From positions 1-64,000 of the forward strand of contig CAVQNF010000008.1 in assembly GCA_963713805.1 (NCBI GenBank): a stretch of DNA of 64,000 nt, read 5' to 3'. The stretch is from GAS188 sp963713805. GTDB lineage: Bacteria > Pseudomonadota > Alphaproteobacteria > Rhizobiales > Beijerinckiaceae. Of this stretch, positions 18,763-28,080 are shown one piece after another (within the stretch, counting starts at the first letter, position 1; the number at the start of each line of letters is the position of its first letter). A program made the position numbers and the translations under genes. Under the pieces are notes generated by a model. The model searched no databases. It was not told the origin of the DNA and saw only the letters and a program-made list of their open reading frames with translations.

Positions 18763-19210
18763 TCACGACAGCGCCCGCAGCTCCTCGCGAAGGCGGGCCG
18801 CGGCGCCTTTGCGCAGACGACCCTTCGACCGAGGCGTGCGTCTCGTTCCAGATGGGGACGGCGCGCGCCAGCAGGCCTCGGCCTTCGGGCGTCAGCGTCA
18901 TCAGGCGGCTGCGCTTGTCCTTCGGATCGGGCCTCACCTCGACGAGGCCGCGACGCTCGAGCGGCTTCAGCGCGGCCGTCAAGCGTCGTGCGGTCCATCG
19001 CCAGGAGCGAGGCCACCGAGCCGAGGTCGGCGGCGCCGGACGATTGAGCGACATCATCAGCGAGAACTGCCCGTTGGTGAGGTTGAGCGGCCGAAACGCC
19101 GCGTCGAAACGCCGCGCCAAGGCGCGCGCCGCGCGCTGCATATGAAGGCACAGGCAATGGTCGCGCACCAGAAGCGTCGTTTCATAGGAAAGCTCGGCCG
19201 GCTTTGACAT
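18763..19210 (-). CDS. MarR-family transcriptional regulator (frameshifted)
   Basis: Dimeric winged-helix repressor of about 148 residues. It reads LCLHMQRAARALARRFDAAF, NLTNGQFSLMMSLNR, then changes frame at about 19030 to reach GSVASLLAMDRTTL, returns for LKPLERRGLVEVRPDPKDKRSR (the wing) and changes again for LRKGAAARLREELRALS, stopping at 18763. It is divergent from the DUF899 gene, whose promoter it may control through the AT-rich interval 19211-19260. Ligand unknown. Confidence 0.82.
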
Positions 19211-19422
19211 GAGCGAATAATGTTGATATCAACCTTTTTTGTCAAGGAGTCGCCGTCGCATTATCTTCAAAAGGCGCGTCCATGCGTGGGCGAGACATTC
19301 ATGTCTCGGGAGCGATCGCATCCTTGATCCTGCCCGTTTGGCGGGTTCGTGGATCGGCCGATTGCAGGAGAACGCCGCCCCATCTGAAACGCATTCGGTT
19401 CCAAAGCCAGCGGAGGACGAAA

Positions 19423-20178
19423 ATGCAGCACCATCCGGTCGTGTCGCGTGAGGAATGGCTCGTCGGCGCGCAAGGCGCTTCTCGCGAAGGAAAAGGAAGC
19501 GACGCATCTGCGCGACAAGGTCAACGCCGAGCGCCTGGCCCTGCCCTGGGTCAAGGTCGAGAAGAACTACGTCTTCGACACGCCGGCGGGGAAGAAGACG
19601 CTCGCCGATTTGTTCGCCGGCCGCAGCCAGCTCATCGTCTATCATTTCATGCTCGGGCCCGGCTGGGCCGCCGGCTGCACCGGCTGCTCGTTCCTCGCCG
19701 ACCATCTCGACGGCGCGCTTGCCGCATCTCGAGCATCACGACGTGACGATGATCGCGGTGTCGCGCGCGCCGCTCGCCGAGATCGAAGCCTATCGAAGCG
19801 CGCATGGGCTGGCGCTTTCCCTGGGTCTCCTCCTTCGGCAGCGATTTCAATTTCGACTACCACGTGTCCTTCACCAAGGACGAGCTCGCGAGCGGCAAGG
19901 TCTTCTACAATTTCAGCGAGATCGATCGCGAAGGCCGCGGCAACGACGAGCTGCCGGGCCTCAGCGCCTTCTACAAGGACGAGGACGGCACCGTGTTTCA
20001 CACCTATTCGAGCTATGCGCGCGGCGACGAGGAATTGATCGGCACCCTGATGATCCTCGATCGCGCGCCGAAAGGCCGCAACGAGAAGACGACCATGGAT
20101 TTCGTGCGCCGGCACGACGAATACGAAGAACGCCAGGAACCGCGATCGCGGCGCAAGGCGCGGGCAAGGTCTTCCTGA
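19423..20178 (+). CDS. DUF899 thioredoxin-like protein (frameshifted)
   Basis: DUF899 family protein, a thioredoxin-fold domain of uncertain function. The start MQHHPVVSREEWLV follows a GGAGG site. After a frame change near 19460 come LLAKEKEATHLRDKVNAERL, the motif LPWVKVEKNYVFDTPAGKK and YHFMLGPGWAAGCTGCSF with its Cys pair. Another change near 19720 leads to HHDVTMIAVSRAPLAEIEAY, and the last frame carries GWRFPWVSSFGSDFNFDY and FHTYSSYARG to the end. All family blocks are present in order. It probably shares an operon with the downstream VOC protein. Confidence 0.85.
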
Positions 20179-20187
20179 GAGGCGGCC

Positions 20188-20302
20188 ATGAGCGTGAGGG
20201 AGAAGAGCAAGGCGCGCTCCGGCGGGTCGTCACGCGTATCGGAGGCAAGTCGGTTTCGTCCAGGACTTCTTCACGCTCGCCTATCAGGCGATCGACGACT
20301 GA
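20188..20302 (+). other. Short remnant between DUF899 and VOC genes
   Basis: A coding-like tail, GFVQDFFTLAYQAIDD followed by TGA at 20300, has no complete gene in front of it. With the ATG at 20188 it would need a frame change. It may be the end of a gene lost by deletion, or part of a small ORF broken by an indel. I cannot name its family. Confidence 0.3.
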
Positions 20303-20341
20303 CGTTTCGAGAGGCGGAAAGCGCAGCAAAAGGAGAGAGCG

Positions 20342-21117
20342 ATGTCGTCTTCCCATGGCAAATTCGTCTGGTACGAACTGATGACCACCGATCCGAAAGC
20401 AGCGGAGAATTTCTACCGCGCCGTCGTCGGCTGGGACACGAAGGACGCCGGCATGCCCGACATGTCGTACACCATCCTCTCCGCCGAAAACGCGCCGGTC
20501 GGCGGCTTGATGAAGATTCCGCAAGAGGCCGCCGCCATGGGCGCGCGCCCCGGCTGGGGCGGCTACATCGCGGCCGACGACGTGGATCAATTCGCCGACA
20601 AGGTGAAGAAGGCAGGCGGCAAAGTTCACCGCGCACCCGCCGACATCCCCAATGTCGGTCGCTTCGCGGTCGTCGCCGATCCGCAAGGCGCCGTGTTCAT
20701 GCTGTTCAAGGGAATGAACGGGGCCGAGCCGCCGCCTCAGCCGCGCCGAGCGCGCCGGGCCAAGCCGGTTGGCGCGAGCTGCACGCGGGTGACTGGAGGA
20801 GCACCTTCAAGTTCTATTCGAAGCTCTTCGGCTGGACGAAGGGCGAGGCCATCGACATGGGCCCCGGAGGCACCTACCAGCTCTTCGTCGTCGGCGACGC
20901 GCCGGCGGGCGGCATGTTCAACAAGCAGGCCGCCGAGCCGCACCCCTATTGGCTCTATTACTTCAATGTGAAAGGCATCAACGCGGCCGCGAAGCGCGTG
21001 AAGGACAAGAAGGGCGAAGTGCTGAACGGCCCGATGCAAGTGCCTGGTGGAAGCTGGATCATCAACTGCCGCGATCCGCAAGGCGCGATGTTCGCGCTCG
21101 TCAGCCCCGAGGCTTGA
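20342..21117 (+). CDS. VOC-family protein with two glyoxalase-like domains (frameshifted)
   Basis: Two tandem vicinal-oxygen-chelate domains, about 258 residues. The first starts GKFVWYELMTTDPKAAENFY and ends VVADPQGAVFMLFKG; the second starts GWRELHAGDW and ends CRDPQGAMFALVSPEA. The frame change near 20735 falls in the Pro/Ala-rich linker. It resembles the CFP30B/27-kDa antigen type rather than glyoxalase I, and the substrate is unknown. AGGAGAGAGCG precedes the start. It probably follows DUF899 in one transcript. Confidence 0.85.
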
Positions 21118-21225
21118 TCGAGGGCGCAGGCACGGCGAGGCGCCGAAAGGGCGCTTCGCCCACTCTCTTTAAATCGGTCGCGGGCGGATCCTCGAAACGA
21201 TAGAGCTCGGATCGAGCCTTAAGCC

Positions 21226-21966
21226 TCAATGGGACAGGATTTTCGAAAGGAAATGCTTTGCCCTTTCGCTCGCCGGCGCGGTGAAGAACGTCTCGGTCGG
21301 CGTATCCTCGACGATCTCGCCCTGATCCATGAAGATGACGCGGTGGGCGACACGACGGGCGAAACCCATCTCATGGGTCACGACCATCATGGTCATGCCC
21401 TCGCGGGCGAGCCCGATGAGGACATCGAGGACCTCGGTGATCATTTCCGGATCGAGCGCGGACGTCGGTTCGTCGAACAGCATGGCTTGAGGATCGAGCG
21501 CCAGGGCGCGTGCGATGGCGATGCGCTGCTGCTGGCCGCCAGACAGATTTGCGGGTCTCGCGTCCGCCTTCGACGCAAGGCCGACCCGATCGAGAAGGAG
21601 GCGGGCGCGCGCCTGCGCCTCCTTCCTTGTTCGCCTCAGGGCATGGACCTGCGCCAGCACGATGTTCTCGAGCGCCGTCATATGCGGGTAGAGCTCGAAA
21701 TGCTGGAACACCATGCCGACCCGCGTGCGCAGCCGCGGCAAGTTCGTGGCCTTCGCGCCGACCTCGATGCCTTCCACCCTGATGCTGCCGGACCCATAGG
21801 GTTCGAGGCCGTTGATGCATTTGATGAGCGTGCTCTTGCCCGATCCGGACGGGCCGCAGACCACGACCACTTCGCCGCGCGCGACCGTGGTGCTGCATCT
21901 TCGCAGCACGGGCGTTGCGCCATACGACTTCGAGACATCCTTCAGGACGATGATCGGGTCCGGCAT
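21226..21966 (-). CDS. Polar amino acid ABC transporter, ATPase
   Basis: Cytoplasmic ATPase of a GlnQ/HisP-type importer, 246 residues. Walker A GPSGSGKST, Q-loop FQHFELYPHMT, signature LSGGQQQR, Walker B AMLFDEPTSALD and the H-loop VTHEMGFA are all present. It is the last gene of the five-gene aminotransferase-transporter operon, 14 bases after the second permease. Intact. Confidence 0.95.
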   Translation of the reverse strand: MPDPIIVLKDVSKSYGATPVLRRCSTTVARGEVVVVCGPSGSGKSTLIKCINGLEPYGSGSIRVEGIEVGAKATNLPRLRTRVGMVFQHFELYPHMTALENIVLAQVHALRRTRKEAQARARLLLDRVGLASKADARPANLSGGQQQRIAIARALALDPQAMLFDEPTSALDPEMITEVLDVLIGLAREGMTMMVVTHEMGFARRVAHRVIFMDQGEIVEDTPTETFFTAPASERAKHFLSKILSH

Positions 21967-21980
21967 GGCGACCTTGAATT

Positions 21981-22625
21981 CTACACGGCGAGATGGGCGT
22001 GGAGCACGCGTCCGACCGACGACAACAGCAAGCAAAGAACGAGATAGGTCAGCGCGACGAAAGCCAGCATGGTCACCGGCGCGAAGACGCGAGCGTTCAC
22101 CAGCATGGCGCTGCCGGTGAATTCCTGCACGCCGATCACCGAGGCGACGGAGGTGAATTTCAGGAGGCGCACATACTGGTTGAAGAGCGTCGGGACGATG
22201 CGGCGCAAGGCGAGCGGAATGACGATCAGCCGCATCGCCTGGAAGCGCGTGAGCCCCGTCGCCAGCGCCGCCTGCGCGAGGCCCGGCTTGATCGAGCGCA
22301 GGCCGCTGCGGACATCCTCCGCGATATAGGCCCCGATGAAGAGGATGAAGCCGAGAACGGTCGCTTGCTCGGCCGTCGTGCGGTAACCCAGCAAAGCCGG
22401 AAAGGCGAAATAGCAAATGAAAAGCATGACGAGGAGCGGCGTGCCGCGCACGAATTCGATGTAGATGCGCAGCGATGCGGCAAGGAGCGGCAGGCGGAGA
22501 TAGACGGCCACGCCGACCGCAAGGCCGAGCAAGGTTCCGCCCACGGCCGTCATGGCAGCGATCTGAAGCGTCGCGGCCAAGCCTCGCATCAGAAAGGAGA
22601 GGTTCTGCAAGATGACGTCAGGCAC
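21981..22625 (-). CDS. Polar amino acid ABC transporter, permease 2
   Basis: HisM/GlnP-type inner-membrane permease, about 214 residues, with several hydrophobic helices and the ATPase-docking EAA loop GLAQAALATGLTRFQAMRLIVIPLALR (conserved EAA---G pattern as QAALATG). The GTG at 22625 is chosen: it overlaps the TGA of permease 1 by eight bases, as expected in these operons, and removes an implausible hydrophilic extension. It forms a heterodimeric channel with permease 1. Confidence 0.92.
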   Translation of the reverse strand: MPDVILQNLSFLMRGLAATLQIAAMTAVGGTLLGLAVGVAVYLRLPLLAASLRIYIEFVRGTPLLVMLFICYFAFPALLGYRTTAEQATVLGFILFIGAYIAEDVRSGLRSIKPGLAQAALATGLTRFQAMRLIVIPLALRRIVPTLFNQYVRLLKFTSVASVIGVQEFTGSAMLVNARVFAPVTMLAFVALTYLVLCLLLSSVGRVLHAHLAV

Positions 22626-23297
22626 TGGCGAGCCCCATCCCGGAAATATTTTCCCGCCCACCCGGAAGAAAGCGAAGCGCCAGCGTCACCGTCGTCACGA
22701 GGAGGAGGTAGAGCGCGCAGATGGTGATGTAGATTTCGAATGTGCGGAAACTCTGCCCTTCGATGGCGCCAGCCTCATAGGTGAGCTCCATCACCGCGAT
22801 GACGGAGGCGAGCGAGGAATCCTTGATCAATTGCGAGAAGACATTGGCGAGCGATGGCGCAACGATGCGCAAGGCTTGCGGATAGACAACGAAGAGCAAC
22901 GCCTGGATCGGCGTCAGGCCCGTGGCCAGCGCCGCCTTGCCTTGCCCGACCGGGAACGCTCGCGATGCCGCCGCGCACGATCTCCGCCACATAGGCGCCT
23001 GAGTAGATCGCGAGCCCGAGCACGCCGCACCAGAAGGGCGGCAGCCTCAAAAAGGCGAGGCCGATGTACCAGATATACATGATGGATGAGCAGCGGGACG
23101 TTGCGCGTGAGCTCGACGATCGCGCCGGCACCGATCCGCAGACCGAGATGACGCGAGCTCGCCGCCGTGCCGACAACGAGGCCGATGATCGATGCGAGGA
23201 CGAGCGCCGAGGCCGAGAGCAGAACGGTCGTCACGAGCCCATCGAGGATGAGCGCGCGGGCTTCCCAGATCGGACCCCAATCGAATCGATAGCTCAT
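22618..23297 (-). CDS. Polar amino acid ABC transporter, permease 1 (frameshifted)
   Basis: Partner permease. The N-terminal half reads SYRFDWGPIW and ILDGLVTTVLLSASALVLAS, then shifts near 23090 to YIWYIGLAFLRLPPFW and YSGAYVAEIVRGGIASV, and again near 22945 to GKAALATGLTPIQALLFVVYPQALR, the EAA loop, ending with IYITICALYLLLVTTV. All expected membrane helices are there once the frames are joined, so sequence errors are more likely than loss. Confidence 0.88.
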
Positions 23298-23348
23298 CGA
23301 TCAGCTCATCGACAGCTCATGGCGCCGGCGACCCTACGTCCCTGGCGC

Positions 23349-24149
23349 TCACGGCCGAGCCTCGATCGGAACGGTCGGGTCGGTGCCGAAATATTTGCGG
23401 TAGAGGGCCGTGTATTCGCCGGAGGCCCAGAGATCGCGCAGCGTGGCATTGACGGCATCGCGCAAATCGGAATCGCCCTTGCGAACGCCGATCCCAAAAG
23501 GCTCGACGCTGAACATGTCGCCGACGATCTTGAAATTCGGATTGTTCTTCTGGAACCCTTGCAGGATGTTGAGGCTGCCGGTCAGCGCATCGACGCGGCC
23601 CTGGGCCAGCGCGAGCCAGGCGCTGTTGTAGTCCTTGAAGGCCGTCACCTTGGCGTTCGGCGCGGCCGCCGCGATGTTCTTCTCGAGCGTCGTCCCCTGC
23701 TGGACGGCGACCTCCTTGCCGTCGAGATCCTCGAGGCCGGTGATCTTGCTCTCGGCCGGCACCAGCAGCGACTGGCCGCCCGTGTAATAGGTGATGGAGA
23801 AGTCGATCGTCTTCTCTCGCTCGGGCGTATCCGTCATCGAGGCGGCGACGAGGTCGACATTGCCGCTGACCAGAAGCGGTATCCGGGTCGGCGAGGTGAC
23901 CTTGACGAACTCGACACCGACGCCGAGCTTCTCGGCGATCTTGCGCACCAGATCGAGATCGAAACCGATCGGTTCGTTCTTCTCGTCGAGAAAGCCGAAA
24001 GGCGGCGTGTCGAACTTCACGCCAGCCAAAATCTTGCCGCGCTCCTTGATGGCCGCGAGCGTGTTCTGTGGTGCCTGCGCGGCAGCGATCCCGCTCCAGG
24101 CGAGGAATGCCGTCGCGATGGCGGCAAGAAAGCTTCCGGCATATCTCAT
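23349..24149 (-). CDS. Polar amino acid ABC transporter, binding protein
   Basis: Periplasmic family-3 solute-binding protein, 266 residues, with a Sec signal ending WSGIAAAQA. The family signatures are GVKFDTPPFGFLDEKNEPIGFDLDL, split across the first lobe (acidic ligand contacts), and DLVAASMTDTPEREKTIDFS. The substrate is a polar amino acid, exact identity open. It lies 41 bases after the aminotransferase, so import and transamination are co-expressed. Confidence 0.93.
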   Translation of the reverse strand: MRYAGSFLAAIATAFLAWSGIAAAQAPQNTLAAIKERGKILAGVKFDTPPFGFLDEKNEPIGFDLDLVRKIAEKLGVGVEFVKVTSPTRIPLLVSGNVDLVAASMTDTPEREKTIDFSITYYTGGQSLLVPAESKITGLEDLDGKEVAVQQGTTLEKNIAAAAPNAKVTAFKDYNSAWLALAQGRVDALTGSLNILQGFQKNNPNFKIVGDMFSVEPFGIGVRKGDSDLRDAVNATLRDLWASGEYTALYRKYFGTDPTVPIEARP

Positions 24150-24190
24150 GGTGCGGCCTCGATGACAACGATGAGATGAAGATTCAAAAT

Positions 24191-25339
24191 TCAAGCCGCA
24201 ATACCGACCCGGGCGATGCGGTCGAGCGCCTCATCGAGATCGGTCTCGGAACAGGTGAGCGACAACCGCAGATGTCCGGCGCCGGCCGGACCGAAGGACG
24301 AGCCCGGCAGCGTCGCGACATTGATCGTTTCGAGCCAGCGACGCGCCACCTCGACGTCATCGGCCGCCACGGACGGGAAAAGGTAGAAGGTCGCGTCCGG
24401 CCGGCGGCAGGTGATCCCGTCGACCGCCGACAAGCGCTCGGCCGCAAGATCGAGCCTGCGGCGAAACATGCGCCGATAGCCGGGCACGAGCTCGTCGTAG
24501 AGCGACAGCGCCTCGATGGCGGCGCTCTGGATGAAACCGGGCACGCAATAGATCGAGTGCTGGATGAATTTCAGGATCGGTTTCGCGATGCCCTTCGGCA
24601 GCGCCAGGTAGCCGAGGCGCCAGCCGGTCATGCCGAAGGTCTTCGACAGGCTGTCGACGACGAGTACACGCTCCTTGGCACTCGGCGCCGATTGCGCGGC
24701 CGGAAACCTGCCCTCATGCAGAAGGTCCGAATAGACCTGGTCGAACACGATCCAGAGATCGTGCCGCTCGGCGAAACCGACGACGCGGGCGATTTCTTCC
24801 GCCGAGAAGACCCGACCAGTCGGGTTGACCGGCGAATTCAGGATCAGCGCTTTCGTGCGCGGCGATACACGGCGCTCCAGCAGCTCTTCGTCGATCGTAT
24901 CGAGCATCGACAAGGCGACGGGAATGCCGCCACAGAGCCGCACGCACGGCCCGTAGCTCACCCAGCCCGGCTCCGGCACCAGCACCTCGTCGCCTGATTC
25001 CACGACGCCCATCAAGGCGGTCAAAAGGGCGAATTTGCCACCCGGCGTCACGATGATGTCGGCCGGATCATAGCGCACGCCCGATCGCAGCGCCTCACGC
25101 GCCACGATCGCCTCGCGCAACGCCGGCAGGCCCTGCGCCGGACCGTAATGCGTGTCGCCCGCGCGCATCGCGCGCTCGGCGGCCGCGATGATGCGGGCAT
25201 CCGTCTCGATGTTCGGGTCGCCGCTCGACAGCGGGATGATCTGCCGGCCCGAGGCGCGCGCCGCCCGCACGCGCTCGGTCATTTCCACGGTCGCCGACGG
25301 CTTGAGCGAGGCAACGCGCTCGGCGAGTCTTCTTGCCAT
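24191..25339 (-). CDS. Class I/II aminotransferase
   Basis: PLP-dependent aminotransferase of fold type I, 382 residues, intact. The PLP lysine is in DSLSKTFGMTGWRLGY, the NSPVNPTG motif and the phosphate-binding LSLTCSETDLDEAL arginine region are present. The sequence is closest to aspartate/aromatic-type aminotransferases. As first gene of the amino acid transporter operon it probably acts on the imported compound, but the substrate cannot be read from sequence. Confidence 0.92.
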   Translation of the reverse strand: MARRLAERVASLKPSATVEMTERVRAARASGRQIIPLSSGDPNIETDARIIAAAERAMRAGDTHYGPAQGLPALREAIVAREALRSGVRYDPADIIVTPGGKFALLTALMGVVESGDEVLVPEPGWVSYGPCVRLCGGIPVALSMLDTIDEELLERRVSPRTKALILNSPVNPTGRVFSAEEIARVVGFAERHDLWIVFDQVYSDLLHEGRFPAAQSAPSAKERVLVVDSLSKTFGMTGWRLGYLALPKGIAKPILKFIQHSIYCVPGFIQSAAIEALSLYDELVPGYRRMFRRRLDLAAERLSAVDGITCRRPDATFYLFPSVAADDVEVARRWLETINVATLPGSSFGPAGAGHLRLSLTCSETDLDEALDRIARVGIAA

Positions 25340-25615
25340 CCCTTCGTTTCCTTTTTCGCGTGATTTCGTTGCGTCTCGTGATGACCGATAGGCGCCTGCG
25401 TCAAATCCTGGCTCGATGGCGGGCCCGAAATCCGGCGACGACGAACCGGATCATGTCGGCGAACGCCGCTTGCAATTCCACAACTTCGCACGCCAAGGCG
25501 GAATTGAAAGCGCCGTTAGATATCGAAGGAAGGGATTTTCGCAAGTCGCCAGCAAGTCGCCGACGCGACCTGAACGCCCGGCTCTACGCAGCTTTCACCG
25601 AGGCCGTGACATAGG

Positions 25616-25861
25616 TCAGAAGCGCGTGCCGGCGGTCTTGAGCTTCGGCTTCGAGGGAGGCAGCAAGCCGTCGCGCTGCGCTTGCTTGCGCGCCACCTTG
25701 CGTGCGCGCCGAACGGCTTCGGCCTTCTCGCGCACTCTTCGCTGGGAAGGCTTTTCATAGGATCGGCGCTGCTTCAACTCGCGAAAGACGCCTTCGCGCT
25801 GCATCTTCTTCTTGAGAACCCGCATCGCCTGGTCGACATTGTTGTCGCGAACCATGACCAT
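25616..25861 (-). CDS. rpsU: 30S ribosomal protein bS21
   Basis: Small-subunit protein of 81 residues that helps mRNA base-pair with 16S rRNA during initiation. MVRDNNVDQAMRVLKKKMQ and REGVFRELKQRRSYEKPSQR are diagnostic. As in other alphaproteobacteria the C-terminus is extended by a basic tail (RKVARKQAQRDG). ATG 25861 follows AAAGGA; ATG 25855 is also possible. Monocistronic. Confidence 0.96.
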   Translation of the reverse strand: MVMVRDNNVDQAMRVLKKKMQREGVFRELKQRRSYEKPSQRRVREKAEAVRRARKVARKQAQRDGLLPPSKPKLKTAGTRF

Positions 25862-26192
25862 CAAGACGATATTCCTTTCGTCGCTTGGTGCTGAAAAAGA
25901 AAAGCGAAGGATGATGTCGTCGACCCCGTCCGCCGGCGAGATCGATGCCGAAAGCCATCAAAAATCGCAAGGCCTCGCTCCTCAAATCGGAGGAGCCGAC
26001 TTCAATTCTCTTATCGCGGCGAGCTTACCGCGAATATCGAACCGGCGATACTCTGGCTGAGGTGTCGACCTTTGAAAACTCGACGGTTCCTGCCGCCGTC
26101 CGCTTGCGGATCGTGCGAAGCTCAGGGAAACCGATCCGCCCCGGCCCGGCGCCAGTACATCCGTGGTCGCCGAAGCCGAAGAGCGGATCTTC

Positions 26193-26402
26193 TCAGAGGG
26201 CCTGCAGCCGGTCCGCGGAGGTCTTGCCTGACCGGCGGTCCTCGACCAGCTCGAAGCCGATCTTCTGGCCCTCCTGGAGATCGCGAATGCCGGCGCGCTC
26301 GAGCGCGCTGATGTGGACGAAGACGTCCTTGCTGCCGTCATCCGGCTGAATGAAGCCGAAGCCCTTTTGCGTGTTGAACCATTTTACGATGCCCGTGCTC
26401 AC
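26193..26402 (-). CDS. cspA: Cold-shock protein
   Basis: Complete 69-residue cold-shock domain protein, an RNA chaperone. RNP1 (KGFGFIQP) and RNP2 (VFVHIS) are intact. GTG start at 26402 with AGGAAAGG upstream. A leader of unknown length in 26403-26600 may carry the cold-responsive fold common to these genes. Confidence 0.97.
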   Translation of the reverse strand: MSTGIVKWFNTQKGFGFIQPDDGSKDVFVHISALERAGIRDLQEGQKIGFELVEDRRSGKTSADRLQAL

Positions 26403-27007
26403 GCTGAATCCTTTCCTGATGCGCGGTGAACCTCTCGCAGCGGTGCGCGACGAGAGACAGATTGGTCGAAATTGGTGGGAAGGTTGTCAGCTTGCGCACC
26501 ATCGCGATGGGGCGCGGCCAAGTCGTCCGGCCTCGTTCGATCCTGTGCATATGGGCGGTTGGCGACGAAAGGTCAAGCTTTCGACGAAAGGTCAAGCTTC
26601 GTGATCGGATGAACAATCTCGATCAAGACATGGTGACGATCATCGCATCGGCGGGAAGCCGCGCTTCTTTCTTGCTTTCGTCTTGGATGTGCTTGTCCAC
26701 TGACAGCTTTCGCAATATTCGAGTGAGCCGCAAATATCGCTGGCTATTTTCCGCGCTTGCGCCGAAACTCCCCTCGCTCGTCCTCGCATGACCGTCGGCC
26801 GAATGTCGGGTCGACACCACGATCTCTGGCGCGTTCGAAGATTGTGCCGCCGAGCGCGCGGCGGCAGACCGGCTTTTTTTGCGTCGGTTTTGTTTTGGTG
26901 CATAACCCGCTCGAGGCCATGGTGTGTTTCGCAATCGAGCTCCCCCAGGCGATCCCTCGAAGCGCTTCACCTGGACGGGTTTGTCGATTTGGAGAGAAAG
27001 CATCGCC
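26403..27007. other. Intergenic region upstream of cspA and DUF1488 gene
   Basis: No convincing gene on either strand. It should hold the cspA promoter and long 5' leader on the minus side, and the DUF1488 promoter on the plus side. It contains the 18-base tandem repeat described separately and AT-richer sequence at 26860-26910. Confidence 0.5.
26563..26599. repeat. Tandem 18-base repeat
   Basis: CGACGAAAGGTCAAGCTT occurs at 26563-26580 and again at 26582-26599, identical, with one base between. It lies about 160 bases upstream of the cspA start, in the likely promoter or leader region. Confidence 0.9.
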
Positions 27008-27271
27008 ATGGCCTTGAATTTTCCGAATGCGAGCCGGAGCTTCCTGCCCTCGCGCCGCGCGGTCCAGTTCTGGGGCTATGACGACGCGCTCGAGATCTCC
27101 TTTTTCGTCACCGAAGAGGCGCTGAAACGTATCGCGCCGAATACGCGAGGCGAGGAGAGCGAGATGTTGCAGGCCTTCGATTCGAATCGTGCCGCGATCT
27201 ACAAGGCCGCGAACCAGGTCTATACGCATGGTCGCGCGGGTTCCTATGAGTTGACGGCCAAAAGCTTCTGA
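27008..27271 (+). CDS. DUF1488 family protein
   Basis: Complete 87-residue protein. The DUF1488 pattern is seen in LNFPNASRSFLPSRRAVQFWGY, split over the N-terminal third, then ALEISFFVTEEALKRI and the closing RAAIYKAANQVYTHGR. Function unknown. GAGAG lies upstream of ATG 27008. Confidence 0.8.
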   Translation: MALNFPNASRSFLPSRRAVQFWGYDDALEISFFVTEEALKRIAPNTRGEESEMLQAFDSNRAAIYKAANQVYTHGRAGSYELTAKSF

Positions 27272-27409
27272 TGCCGATCACCGCAAGATGGCGTCCCTCA
27301 AACGCGATGCTCGAACCGGCAGGGCGGGTGCTGCGCGATGGCGTGGCCCGAGCGTGCCGCTCGCGCCAAGTTCGGACGCCTTCGTGATGGTCGAGGCTCA
27401 CGCCAACGG

Positions 27410-27658
27410 ATGAACGACGACATGCCCCATTCGCGTGCGGCTCGCAGACGCAGCGAGGACAAGGCCGCCGCGCGCGAGAAGCGCCTTCGCGAAACCGAAC
27501 GGCAGGTCGTCGAGGAGGAAGCTCGCCGCAAGGTGGAGACCGGCCGGCTTCGCGAGCGCGATGTGGCAAGGCTCGCACCAGCGGCGCCACCCGCCGGCGA
27601 AAAGCCGGTGAGCAGATGGCGCCGTTACGGCGGATACCTGTTATCGTTTGTGCGATAG
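27410..27658 (+). CDS. Small charged hypothetical protein
   Basis: Frame of 82 residues rich in Arg and Glu (RSEDKAAAREKRLRETERQ), predicted to be a helical coiled coil, with a Pro-rich end. Unrecognised. It is called on codon use and its position in a run of small plus-strand genes; a longer start at 27338 is possible. Confidence 0.4.
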   Translation: MNDDMPHSRAARRRSEDKAAAREKRLRETERQVVEEEARRKVETGRLRERDVARLAPAAPPAGEKPVSRWRRYGGYLLSFVR

Positions 27659-28080
27659 GGGTGATCTCCGGCTGCTCTTCGGGCGAGCATGATCGCGACC
27701 GGTGGCGAGAGCGGGTGGCCGCGAAATCAGCCTGGTGCCGAGCCTCACCCTCGCGTTCAACGAGCCTTCGAGGTGGCGCCATGTGGCGAAGAGGACGAGA
27801 TTTCCTGATTCACGGCGTCAGGCTCACGCTGCTCGGTCCATGGCGCCGCCGCCGAGCGCAGCTCGGGATCTTCATCGCGTTCTTCCTCGCGGCGCTGGCC
27901 GCGTGGTTTGCGTTGTCGAGGCGCTGACACGATCTCGAAACGGTGATGTCCTTTTCGGCGGCGGATGGGTGCCTCCCGGAGGTTCGTGATGCCGGCGTGT
28001 GCCTGCCGAAGGCACGCTTGCGCGTTGCCATCGCCTTGCGATCTTTGCGCCCTGCTCACGGCGCACATCGCGAGGCAGCC
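27659..28080. other. Region between small plus-strand ORFs and rph
   Basis: Weak coding only. A frame starting at 27616 begins with a lipoprotein-like stretch (IVCAIGVISGCSSG, with a fitting lipobox) and runs through 27927, overlapping the small membrane ORF in the same frame. From 27928 to 28080 I see nothing. Confidence 0.35.
27781..27927 (+). CDS. Small single-span membrane protein
   Basis: Frame of 48 residues with a basic N-terminus and one hydrophobic helix (GIFIAFFLAALAAWFAL) ending in Ser-Arg-Arg, so probably an inner-membrane peptide with N-in orientation. GAGGTGG lies before the ATG. No family recognised. Confidence 0.35.
   Translation: MWRRGRDFLIHGVRLTLLGPWRRRRAQLGIFIAFFLAALAAWFALSRR

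Noticed and set aside
22069..24179. Plus-strand frames across the transporter operon
   Set aside because: The opposite strand has complete ABC transporter genes with all motifs; these frames are their complements.
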